Below are positions 7,172 through 13,269 of a stretch of 14,869 nucleotides of DNA, in pieces. This DNA is from Desulfobacterales bacterium (GTDB taxonomy: Bacteria; Desulfobacterota; Desulfobacteria; Desulfobacterales; RPRI01). Position numbers and translations under genes: made by a program. Where the stretch lies: the NCBI GenBank assembly GCA_020052975.1, contig JAGVOC010000215.1:1-14869 (forward strand). Reading direction: 5' to 3'. Every line of letters begins with the position of its first letter. Position 1 is the first letter of the stretch. The notes below the pieces were generated by a model, which saw nothing but the letters and a program-made list of their open reading frames with translations, was not told the origin of the DNA and made no database searches.

Positions 7172-7501
7172 TTACTTATAGATCAATCGCTTCAATAGGA
7201 TATCTTCAACATTCTGACGAGAGTCAATTACAGATAACACATATATTTGTTGTTCAGCTATTCTGTATATTAATCGCCATGGCTGGACAATTAATTCCCT
7301 GTATTGGAATATGCCTTGGTCTTGAAGCTCTGGTACAACGCGACCTCTTTCAGGAAATGTGTATAGATTTGAAGCTGTTTGCTTAATCTTTTTTAATAGC
7401 TTTAAGGCATTTTGAGGGTTATCTACTGAAATGTATTCAATGATATTTCTTAAATCATTTTCTGCGACGTTGGTCCAAACTATTTTATACTTTGAATTCA
7501 T
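7172..7501 (-). CDS. RelE/ParE-family toxin
   Basis: A 109-aa protein of the RelE/ParE superfamily: 'YKIVWTNVAENDLRNIIEYIS' at the N-terminus, an alpha-helical hairpin with 'NPQNALKLLKKIKQTASNLYTFPERGR' (28-54), and the core strands 'YRELIVQPWRLIYRIAEQQIYVLSVIDSRQNVEDIL' (67-102). RelE members cleave mRNA on the ribosome, while ParE members poison gyrase; the sequence alone does not separate the two. The ATG overlaps the last base of the antitoxin stop codon (TAATG), giving translational coupling typical of type II modules. It is intact and full length for the family. Confidence 0.9.
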   Translation of the reverse strand: MNSKYKIVWTNVAENDLRNIIEYISVDNPQNALKLLKKIKQTASNLYTFPERGRVVPELQDQGIFQYRELIVQPWRLIYRIAEQQIYVLSVIDSRQNVEDILLKRLIYK

Positions 7502-7779
7502 TACAATTTTTCTTTCAGCGAATTCTCAATATCATTAAACACTTCCTCCTGTAGCTTTACCCGTCCATCCCGCACATCACTTTCACCTTGAGATATAAGT
7601 TTCAACAAACCAATTGCGTTACGCATATTTTCATAACTTTCCGGATCTTGAAGAACTGCTCTGGGCTCCCCGTTTTGTGTTATAATTACAGGGCGATGGG
7701 TTTCGTTAATCTGGTTTAATAAATCTGCGGCTCTGGATTTCAAATAAGTGACTGGCTTTATATCCTTTGTGATATTCAT
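7501..7779 (-). CDS. Phd/YefM-family antitoxin
   Basis: A 92-aa antitoxin. The N-terminal Phd/YefM DNA-binding domain is clear: 'DIKPVTYLKSRAADLLNQINETHRPVIITQNGEPRAVLQDPESYE' (6-50). The C-terminal tail (about 60-92, acidic and helical) would wrap the toxin. Phd-type proteins bind as dimers to palindromes in their own promoter and neutralise the downstream toxin. It overlaps the toxin start by one base. A promoter with an overlapping inverted repeat lies immediately upstream (7793-7829), fitting autoregulation. Confidence 0.92.
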   Translation of the reverse strand: MNITKDIKPVTYLKSRAADLLNQINETHRPVIITQNGEPRAVLQDPESYENMRNAIGLLKLISQGESDVRDGRVKLQEEVFNDIENSLKEKL

Positions 7780-7792
7780 TTATATTACCCCC

Positions 7793-7829
7793 GGTCTGTA
7801 TATGGTACTAAATATGGACCGAATGTCAA
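7793..7829 (-). promoter_or_regulatory. Promoter/operator of the Phd-RelE/ParE operon
   Basis: On the minus strand TTGACA (7829-7824) is followed after 16 nt by TACCAT (7807-7802), a good -35 with a modest -10. The same stretch holds an imperfect inverted repeat (GGTCTGTATAT facing AAATATGGACC) as expected for antitoxin binding. Further upstream, AATGTCAAG (7822-7830) and CTTGACATT (7850-7858) form a perfect 9-bp inverted repeat around a GGAAATTTCC palindrome. Confidence 0.5.
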
Positions 7830-7901
7830 GATGAAAATGGAAATTTCCCCTTGACATTACTTATCGTGGATGTCCCCAATATTACACCAAGATCGAACTA
7901 T

Positions 7902-8255
7902 CTATCCGTCAAAACGTAATAGTACCCCAAGTTTTTTTAATATTTCGGAAATAACAGTATCAGGAACTTTGTCATAGAATTCAGTATTTCTTATTTTCCA
8001 ATCAAGGCTTTTAACCTGATCGGATAAAACAGCACCTGTTATTTTCATACCTGAAGGAATATTGACTTCAAAAGGATAACCTTTTATTTGATTGGTTACC
8101 GGGCAAAATAAGGCAAGGCCGACTTTACGATTGTAGGAAATCGGCGACAGGACTACAGCAGGACGCCTTCCCGCTTCTTCATGACCTGCTTGAGGATTCA
8201 TGTTTATCCAAACGGCATCTCCCCTGTCCGGAATATAATCGCTCATAATTACCAT
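7902..8255 (-). CDS. mazF: MazF-type mRNA interferase toxin
   Basis: A 117-aa protein closely patterned on E. coli MazF: 'YIPDRGDAVWINMNPQAGHEEAGRRPAVVLSPISYN' (7-42), 'LFCPVTNQIKGYPFEV' (49-64), then 'GAVLSDQVKSLDWKIRN' (74-90). MazF is a ribosome-independent endoribonuclease with an SH3-like barrel; the conserved Arg in GRRPAVVLSP and the Thr in CPVTNQ are present. Cleavage specificity cannot be read from sequence. The start at 8255 lies inside the antitoxin's last codons and has GGGGAAAG upstream; an ATG at 8246 is the alternative and matches the E. coli length slightly better. The gene is intact. Confidence 0.95.
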   Translation of the reverse strand: MVIMSDYIPDRGDAVWINMNPQAGHEEAGRRPAVVLSPISYNRKVGLALFCPVTNQIKGYPFEVNIPSGMKITGAVLSDQVKSLDWKIRNTEFYDKVPDTVISEILKKLGVLLRFDG

Positions 8256-8491
8256 ATTTCTTTCCCCACCGGGGCTCCGGTATCAAATTCGCCGTGAAGG
8301 TTATTCTCCGAGACACCTTCTAAAAGGTCATCGAGCGAATATTCTTTTTTCCCAACTAGAGTAATAATAATCTTTTCCTTGTCGATCGCTAAATCTACCG
8401 TTTCATTTTGCTTTAGGTTTGCATTTATTGCGAATGATTTGGGAATTCGTAATGCAAGGCTATTGCCCCATTTTTGAATTTTAGTTTGCAT
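8249..8491 (-). CDS. mazE: MazE-type antitoxin
   Basis: An 80-aa antitoxin with an AbrB/MazE swapped-hairpin N-terminus: 'QTKIQKWGNSLALRIPKSFAINANLKQNETVDLAIDKEKIIIT' (2-44). The acidic, flexible C-terminus (DDLLEGVSENNLHGEFDTGAPVG) is the toxin-binding tail. It ends in ...KEIW, overlapping the mazF start. A good ribosome binding site (GGAGG, 6 nt) precedes the ATG. An inverted repeat at 8528-8550 next to promoter-like boxes fits autoregulation by the MazE-MazF complex. Confidence 0.95.
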   Translation of the reverse strand: MQTKIQKWGNSLALRIPKSFAINANLKQNETVDLAIDKEKIIITLVGKKEYSLDDLLEGVSENNLHGEFDTGAPVGKEIW

Positions 8492-8527
8492 ATTGCGCCT
8501 CCATTTAAAAAAATCATGCCATCTAAA

Positions 8528-8570
8528 ATGTATCTACAATGGATATACATCTGATGAGATAAAATTGCAA
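8528..8570 (-). promoter_or_regulatory. Possible mazEF promoter with overlapping inverted repeat
   Basis: On the minus strand TTGCAA (8570-8565) lies 17 nt before TATATC (8547-8542). The inverted repeat ATGTAT (8528-8533) / ATACAT (8545-8550) overlaps the -10 region. The boxes are only moderate matches. The rest of 8571-8716 shows nothing I can assign. Confidence 0.35.
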
Positions 8571-8716
8571 TATTTTGTTAGAAGACACTTTTCAGGTGGA
8601 GTCGAAATTAGCTTAGACTTATGGACGCCCCGGATACTCGCCCGCATAGTAAGAGTGAATCGTTCATGTGCTCACTTCTTTGGCAACGCGCTTCAGGCAT
8701 GATAGGCATCCCGGCA

Positions 8717-9253
8717 CTATTTCATCTTTGATTTTAGTTTGATCTTTTCACCGGCAACCATGAAGTTTCCGCTTCCAAGATGATGAAGCGTCCGCGGGTT
8801 TTCCACTGCGGGGTCGATCCATGCCTTGATGACTTCAACGACAAACAAACAATACTTGGACACCATACTTGTATCGGCCACCCGGCACTCGAGATTTGCA
8901 AAGCACTCCTCGATGAGAGGTGCACCGATTAGCGCAGCAGGCTTCGGAGTGAAGCCAAACCTTTCGAACTTATCTACGTTCGCCCCCGACGTATTGCCGC
9001 AACCCACGACCTTTTCAGCTATCTCCACTGCAGGAATGTTAATGACACATTCGTTGGTTGCCTTCAACAGACCGAAAGAATGGTTCCGATTGCTGATGAC
9101 AAAACCCACTAACGGCGGCTCAAACTCGATCATGGTGTGCCAAGACATGGTCATGATATTTGGGCGCCCACTGCTTGAGGTCGTGACCAGGACGACCGGC
9201 CCTGGCTCGAGTAAACCATAGACTTTGGACAGAGGAAAGGATTTCTTGGCCAT
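8717..9253 (-). CDS. Flavin reductase-like FMN-binding protein
   Basis: A 178-aa protein of the flavin reductase / DIM6-NTAB family (split-barrel FMN binding). Landmarks: 'GPVVLVTTSSSGRPNIMTMSWHTMIEFEPPLVGFVIS' (18-54), the family's typical first two strands with flavin-contacting residues; 'HSFGLLKATNECVINIPAVEIAEKV' (58-82); 'KFERFGFTPKPAALIGAPLIEECFANLECRVADT' (94-127). Members bind FMN and either transfer electrons to a partner oxygenase or act as FMN reductases. No partner is next to it. It starts 54 nt after the GTTATGC edge of an attC-like site, so it may be a captured cassette gene. The ribosome binding site is weak. The substrate is unknown. Confidence 0.85.
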   Translation of the reverse strand: MAKKSFPLSKVYGLLEPGPVVLVTTSSSGRPNIMTMSWHTMIEFEPPLVGFVISNRNHSFGLLKATNECVINIPAVEIAEKVVGCGNTSGANVDKFERFGFTPKPAALIGAPLIEECFANLECRVADTSMVSKYCLFVVEVIKAWIDPAVENPRTLHHLGSGNFMVAGEKIKLKSKMK

Positions 9254-9306
9254 GTTGGTGTACTACCTTTCGACAGTGATTGACATTGATATTTGTCGCC
9301 TCAAAA

Positions 9307-9360
9307 GCATAACGGAAATCAGACGCGAGTGGAACGCGTCGGCTGGATTGCCTTGTTGGC
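9307..9360 (-). repeat. attC-like integron recombination site
   Basis: Read on the minus strand: GCCAAC, then AAGGCAATCCAGCC, a perfect hairpin GACGCG-TTCCACT-CGCGTC (9340-9322), TGATTTCC and GTTATGC (9313-9307). The GTTATGC end matches the GTTRRRY core at 6 of 7 positions, and the AAC/GTT ends with AATC/GATT inner arms can pair with bulges, as in attC sites. The preceding gene ends inside it, as cassette genes often do. No integrase is in the window. Confidence 0.5.
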
Positions 9361-10045
9361 GCGACAGACCTGGACGGCACAGTCATACACTACTCGTGAG
9401 CCGTCAGGTTGAGTACCAAACACCAACAGTCTCAAGCCTTCCCCCTTCAGGTCTTTTTCGTTTCTCCCTTTAAAAAACCTCCCTGTTCCTCTTCCTAAAC
9501 TTGAAAAGTCAGGCACGTCCACAAACCAATACACTGCCCAGACGGTCTCCCCATTCTCAAGAGGGAAGGACCCGATAAGGGAAGTACCCATGGATCGTCT
9601 TCCAGGCCATCCAGTTACCTGGGTTGTAGGTTTGGTGATAAAGATGTCAATTTCGGTAGCCTTTGGCTCTGGTGCGTTGGGAAGCCAAGTGACTTCCTTG
9701 AACTTGGCTCCCTTAACGGGCGTAGTTACGGCCAACCAAGGTGTCACGATTCGAAAGGCCAATGTCATTCCCGGCGCAATATCGGATGGTCGAGGCCATT
9801 TCTCAATATATCGATCCTCGAACTTTGGAATCGCGCCTTTAACATTCTCCTCAAACGCACGCTGTGCAATATGCAATGTGCCATTTCCCAGACTCGTGCA
9901 GGCTAGCCTTGAGGGTTCCACCTAGTGATCGGCAAGCAAGATAGACTTCTGACCTACCGGCGCTTGTTTCAGTCCAAAGCTTCCAGGTTGCAGCTCGACA
10001 CCCTGCACCGTCATGAATTCCGAATCTAAGAACACGCTGAGCCAT
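9319..10045 (-). pseudogene. Hypothetical cassette-type gene, frameshifted
   Basis: Two minus-strand frames together make one protein of about 241 aa. The first (ATG 10045, MAQRVLRFGIHDGAG...) reads to 'LHESGKWHIAY' and then runs into a stop at 9851. The second continues 'AQRAFEENVKGAIPKFEDRYIEKWPRPSDI' to a stop at 9319. Removing one base near 9868 fuses them smoothly as ...KWHIAY-AQRAFEEN.... The protein has 'SEVYLACRSLGGTLKASLHESG' near the N-terminus, a pattern I recall from uncharacterised proteins. No catalytic motif, signal peptide or membrane segment is evident. The C-terminus (NKAIQPTRSTRV) is encoded within the attC-like site. Either the gene is newly broken or this is a sequencing error. 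The start lies 16 bp from repeat A1. Confidence 0.7.
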
Positions 10046-10060
10046 AGTGTTTTGTGTACG

Positions 10061-10191
10061 CTAACAATTAATATACGTAATATTTAATATCAAGTTCTGG
10101 AAAAAATCTGTACCTGAGATTGCCTGGTTTTTAATCTAATATTTATATAAAATCAAATAAGTTCTATTGAAGGTCTGCGTAAAATGTGTTT
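10061..10191. repeat. Repeat A, left copy (A1)
   Basis: 131 bp, gapless match to 14044-14174 with 18 mismatches by hand count (about 86%). Begins CTAACAATTAATAT on the plus strand. On the minus strand it ends with GTTAG, 16 nt before the ATG of the frameshifted gene. AT-rich and non-coding. Confidence 0.85.
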
Positions 10192-10205
10192 GCCATATTC
10201 TTATA

Positions 10206-10460
10206 TTATGCGTGTTTCAGGTGTAGCATAGTGGGTATGAATGATTTGACTTCCTGTTCTAACTTTTTCCCAACAGATTCTCTGGCTATCTTCAAGTCAT
10301 AAGATGTCTGAAGATTGAGCCAGAATTCCGGCGTAGTGCCAAAGAAAAGGGAAATGCGAAGAGCTGTGTCAGTGGTAATCGAGCGGGTGCCGTTCAGAGT
10401 AGCGATTATTCGGTTGGCCGGAACAAACAAACGGGTTACCCGTAAAAACGTCGGATACAA
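10206..10460 (-). pseudogene. HigA-type antitoxin, N-terminally truncated
   Basis: The frame 10206-10460 encodes 84 aa only if a TTG is used. The C-terminal two-thirds match HigA/VapI-type XRE antitoxins: 'VPANRIIATLNGTRSITTDTALRISLFFGTTPEFWLNLQTSYDLKIARE' (13-61), which covers the recognition part of the helix-turn-helix and the hallmark FWLNLQ. The normal N-terminus ('HPGE...' and the first helices) is missing. Its place is taken by repeat B1, with an in-frame stop four codons upstream of the TTG. No HigB toxin lies upstream or downstream. It is therefore probably a non-functional relic trapped between the two halves of the left repeat; a short solo regulator cannot be excluded. Confidence 0.75.
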
Positions 10461-10536
10461 AGACAGATTTCATTTTACTCTACATCTCCGATCTTGAGGA
10501 GAAGTTTTTTCTTGACAACCGAAGGCCATATAGATG
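10446..10536. repeat. Repeat B, left copy (B1)
   Basis: 91 bp, gapless match to 14348-14438 with 11 mismatches by hand count (about 88%). It starts AAACG and ends TAGATG, and overlaps the first codons of the truncated higA frame. It lies 38 bp past the end of the GIY-YIG gene. Non-coding in the frames I checked. Confidence 0.85.
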
Positions 10537-10574
10537 GTTTTTCGCGTCGTTCTCGACCCGCTGGTTGGGAAACA

Positions 10575-11279
10575 TTATTTCTTTTTGAAATCGGTGGTGA
10601 TTCCAAGCTCTTTCACGCGCTGGGCGGCAAGACTTTCAAGTCTTCTTGCTTGCGTTAGAAGGGTTCGGCGAAGTCCGTCGGATACGTCACGCTCGCTGAT
10701 GACACGAGCAAGGTTGGCAATCGTCGTGGCCCGTCGCGCGATACGCACATCTTGGTGTTTTCGCTGCGTGTAAATCGCTTCGGGAATGATTCGTTGCTTG
10801 TAGGATTGGGGGAGCTTAATTTCACTTCGTGGCGCCATCTCCTTTTCGTTCAACACGGCACCAAGCGCGGATTCCCTCAAGACTTTTTGAAATACCGTGT
10901 ATTCCGCTCGGTCTAAAAGCGTCTTCTTCTCCTTTTTGAGAAGTCCGCTGACAAGATCGTCGAGCGGCCACACTTCGATGTATGCAACCTCGAACGGATC
11001 AAGCACGTTCATGGCAACGGCGTCTGTTCTCTGATTCGTTAAGTGTCTGCTGATGCGGCCGCTCAGCTTTTCTTCGGTCTGTCCCACGTATATCGGCTCG
11101 CCATCATAGTCGTAAAAGGCGTACACGCCGTGCTTATAGCTCCCGATGCGCTTTCCGTTGCCGTCCTTCGAGACGAAGAATTTTCTGATTTCGGCGCGAA
11201 TCGCAGCCACGTCTTCTGGAAGTCCGACTACCTCAGATTGCGATTGCGGCGTACTGCTCTTGTTCGATTTCGATGGCAT
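10575..11279 (-). CDS. GIY-YIG endonuclease, probable restriction enzyme
   Basis: A 234-aa protein with an N-terminal GIY-YIG nuclease domain (about 48-147). Signature residues are all visible: G-V-Y (Tyr53), I-Y-V-G (Tyr64), Arg75 with His79 (GRISRHL), Glu126 (LLDRAEYTVF) and Asn144 (AVLNEKE). This set matches the catalytic layout of GIY-YIG restriction enzymes such as Eco29kI and Hpy188I (two Tyr, Arg, Glu, Asn, and a His four after the Arg). The C-terminal part (about 155-234) is basic and probably binds DNA. It overlaps the end of the methyltransferase gene by 47 bp and has GGAG four bases before its ATG, so the two are translationally coupled. I infer it is the restriction subunit of this system. 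The recognition site is unknown, and an accessory GIY-YIG protein is the alternative. Confidence 0.85.
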   Translation of the reverse strand: MPSKSNKSSTPQSQSEVVGLPEDVAAIRAEIRKFFVSKDGNGKRIGSYKHGVYAFYDYDGEPIYVGQTEEKLSGRISRHLTNQRTDAVAMNVLDPFEVAYIEVWPLDDLVSGLLKKEKKTLLDRAEYTVFQKVLRESALGAVLNEKEMAPRSEIKLPQSYKQRIIPEAIYTQRKHQDVRIARRATTIANLARVISERDVSDGLRRTLLTQARRLESLAAQRVKELGITTDFKKK

Positions 11280-12387
11280 ATAGCTCCTTCCATTCCGGCG
11301 TCAAATAATTTTCCGCAATCCATTTAATGACAGGAACGCAGACTGCATCACCGAATCCAAAAAGCGCTTGGTTTAACGGCACTGTTATTTTAAAATTGCC
11401 CGCTCCCATTAGACGTGCGCATTCAACAGGTGTGAGCAAACGGACCGCATAACGTCCTTTACCCGCTACAAATAGAATCTGGCGGCCGCTTCCGCCTCTA
11501 GGAGTGCGAAGGCATCCCGCGATGCCGTCTGTTCTTAACTCTGCCATTGACTTTCCATGCCGCACGCGGCGAAAGACCGTGCCATAGGAGAGTTCCTTCC
11601 CTGCAATCATCTTATCGGCTATAGAGCGATGTTTTTCGCTCATCTGGTTAAGTAGATATTCAGCCCTTTCCTCACTCCACCAATAGACTGAGTTGGCGGG
11701 TAAGCACTCAAGAATATCGCGTAAGGTTGTTTTTGCGGCCACGATTGGGGGAAGGCTTCGTAAGGACCATCGGATGTCGGGATTCCAAAAGATAAAGTCA
11801 GCGAGAGCGTGTGGTCGACATTGGGATTGGTAGAACAAAGGTGTTTCAGAGATACGATCATTATTTCGCTTCCTGCGTTTTCCGATAAGAAAAAGGCGTT
11901 GTCTGCTTTGTGGCACGAATAGAGAGGCATCAATAATGAAGGCATCAACAGCGTATCCCAATTCGTTCAACGCAAGGCAAGCGTCTCTAAAATCGTTTCC
12001 ATCGTGAGAAGTCAAAAATCCTGCGACATTCTCCAACATGACTATCGGCGGGCGACGGTCCCGCATTTCTTTGAGGGCATTCACGAAACCCCAAAATGCG
12101 CCGGAGTGTTGCCCCGCCAATCCACGTCGAGCGCCTGCCAAAGAAAGGTCGTTGCAGGGGAAAGATGCCGTTGCCAACGCAACGCTTGGAATTTCGTAAG
12201 AGGTTAATTCATGAACATCACCGAGATGAAAATGAGCCACGTCATCGGTGAAATGGCCGCGATACATCCTCATCTTGTCTTTGTCGATGTCATTCGCCCA
12301 GACAACATCCCAACCGGCTTGCTCAAGGCCTAACCGCATGAGTCCTATTCCCGCAAAAAACTCTGCAACTGTTTTTTCATTCTTCAT
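11233..12387 (-). CDS. DNA (cytosine-5) methyltransferase
   Basis: A 384-aa m5C methyltransferase with the standard motif order: I 'EFFAGIGLMRLGLE' (9-22, AdoMet binding), IV 'ASFPCNDLSLAG' (74-85, catalytic Cys78), VI 'MLENVAGF' (117-124), VIII 'QSRQRLFLIG' (160-169), a target-recognition region of about 100 residues, IX 'CLRTPRGGSGR', and X 'GFGDAVCVPVIKWIAE' near the C-terminus. It transfers a methyl group from AdoMet to C5 of cytosine in a specific DNA site, protecting it from the partner nuclease. Motif IV reads PCN where PCQ is common, but Cys is kept. Its start overlaps the end of vsr by 11 bp and its end overlaps the GIY-YIG gene by 47 bp. Target sequence not predictable by eye. Confidence 0.97.
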   Translation of the reverse strand: MKNEKTVAEFFAGIGLMRLGLEQAGWDVVWANDIDKDKMRMYRGHFTDDVAHFHLGDVHELTSYEIPSVALATASFPCNDLSLAGARRGLAGQHSGAFWGFVNALKEMRDRRPPIVMLENVAGFLTSHDGNDFRDACLALNELGYAVDAFIIDASLFVPQSRQRLFLIGKRRKRNNDRISETPLFYQSQCRPHALADFIFWNPDIRWSLRSLPPIVAAKTTLRDILECLPANSVYWWSEERAEYLLNQMSEKHRSIADKMIAGKELSYGTVFRRVRHGKSMAELRTDGIAGCLRTPRGGSGRQILFVAGKGRYAVRLLTPVECARLMGAGNFKITVPLNQALFGFGDAVCVPVIKWIAENYLTPEWKELYAIEIEQEQYAAIAI

Positions 12388-12787
12388 ATCCGCCTAACGC
12401 TTTCCGTAATCTTGATAGAGTTGACGGTTTCAATATCATATCTTCCCAAATTCTTATAACTTTCCAACCCTTATCTTTAAGGGTGCGGGTAACAAGCTTG
12501 TCACGCACAATATTACGATCGATCTTTTCCAACCAGTATTCGCGGTTGGATTGTGGCATACGACACTTCCTGGGGTGTCCATGCCAGAAACAACCATCAA
12601 CGAACACGGCTACCTTTGCGCGTGGGAAAACGAAGTCGGGCTTACCGAATATTGGATAATGTCTTCGCCATCCCAAAAGCTTGGATTCACGAAGCACTGC
12701 GATAAAGTTCTTTTCCGTTGATCTGTTACCGGTGGATTTGACCTGCGCCATAATCCACGAGCGCTTCTTCGCGCTGAATGTATCCAT
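12377..12787 (-). CDS. vsr: Very short patch repair endonuclease (Vsr)
   Basis: A 136-aa Vsr family endonuclease. Diagnostic stretches: 'MDTFSAKKRSWIMAQVKSTGNRSTEKNF' (1-28), 'GKPDFVFPRAKVAVFVDGCFWHGH' (48-71), with the catalytic Asp in KPDFVF and the His pair of CFWHGH, then the zinc/structural Cys and 'NREYWLEKIDRNIVRDK' (81-97). Vsr nicks next to T:G mismatches left by deamination of 5-methylcytosine, so it offsets the mutagenic cost of the methyltransferase encoded directly after it. It is the first gene of the operon, overlaps the methyltransferase by 11 bp, and has a promoter-like sequence upstream. Length is normal for the family. Confidence 0.97.
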   Translation of the reverse strand: MDTFSAKKRSWIMAQVKSTGNRSTEKNFIAVLRESKLLGWRRHYPIFGKPDFVFPRAKVAVFVDGCFWHGHPRKCRMPQSNREYWLEKIDRNIVRDKLVTRTLKDKGWKVIRIWEDMILKPSTLSRLRKALGGYEE

Positions 12788-12826
12788 CCTGTCTTAAACC
12801 TTACAATTTTGCAAACAGTTTGACGG

Positions 12827-12855
12827 ATTTTATCAGATTTTTTCGGGTATTTCAA
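12827..12855 (-). promoter_or_regulatory. Promoter of the vsr-methyltransferase-nuclease operon
   Basis: On the minus strand TTGAAA (12855-12850), a 17-nt spacer and TAAAAT (12832-12827) match sigma-70 boxes at 5 of 6 positions each. Start of transcription would be about 33 nt before the vsr ATG. Confidence 0.55.
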
Positions 12856-12894
12856 TCAATTTATGAGAGCATGTCAATCTATTTGTGGGAATCC

Positions 12895-12919
12895 AACGGC
12901 AGCAATAACCAGTGCCGTT
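12895..12919. other. Hairpin upstream of the vsr promoter
   Basis: AACGGCA (12895-12901) and TGCCGTT (12913-12919) form a perfect 7-bp stem around an 11-nt loop. It belongs to the hairpin-rich tract 12895-13269. Function unknown. Confidence 0.45.
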
Positions 12920-12973
12920 TAAAATGTTAAAATTGGCGGTCCACATTACGTCCTTAGCAACCACTCAGTGAGA

Positions 12974-13269
12974 GCCGCACGATATGCGGCGTCTGAGTTA
13001 ATTTCTCCTGAGTAAACCCCCGGCTCTGCCGGGGGACTCACAGAGTTTGACAATTCCTGGAATATGTTGTTAAAACTTGCTTCAGCCGTTCGGATAGAAT
13101 GCTCTCGTCATGATGAATACCTTCCAAGAATGAATCAACTATCCGAAATATGGGGATCTCGACTTTTAACCGATTGCTGTCAGGCCCCTTTGAGGGGCCA
13201 GCAATCGTAATACCTCCGGCTCTGCCGGAGGATACTTATTTGCCTGATTGGTTTGTGAACTGTCAAACT
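12974..13269. mobile_element. Hairpin-rich non-autonomous mobile element candidate
   Basis: This covers most of the 475-bp gap between vsr and the HNH gene. It contains GCCGCA/TGCGGC (12974-12990); twin stems CCCCCGGC-TCT-GCCGGGGG (13017-13035) and CCTCCGGC-TCT-GCCGGAGG (13213-13231) with the same core; a long-range pair TTCGGATAG/CTATCCGAA (13089-13097, 13139-13147); and a compound stem CGATTGCT...GGCCCCT-TTG-AGGGGCC...AGCAATCG (13171-13207). AGTTTGACA (13044-13052) and its complement TGTCAAACT (13261-13269) flank 208 bp as an inverted repeat that extends to about 12 of 13 bases. No transposase is present. Twin subterminal hairpins recall IS200/IS605-type ends (PATE-like); the flanking inverted repeat recalls a MITE. 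Confidence 0.55.

Noticed and set aside
6986..7198. Plus-strand frame of 70 codons (MFEDILNARQEKNRM...)
   Set aside because: No recognisable domain or ribosome binding site; it runs over the terminator-like stem and into the 3' end of the RelE/ParE gene on the opposite strand, and every other gene here is on the minus strand.
8493..8702. Plus-strand frame of 69 codons upstream of mazE
   Set aside because: It covers the mazEF promoter/operator region and has no family signature or ribosome binding site.
12610..12855. Minus-strand frame overlapping vsr
   Set aside because: Out-of-frame shadow of the clear Vsr gene, with no family features.
13016..13210. Plus-strand open frame through the hairpin-rich element (from ATG 13064, 48 codons)
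   Set aside because: The open frame follows from palindromic, repeat-derived sequence; no ribosome binding site or known domain. It could be a relic of a transposase but I cannot support that.
12895..13269. CRISPR array
   Set aside because: The repeats are unequal hairpins of different sizes without regular spacers.
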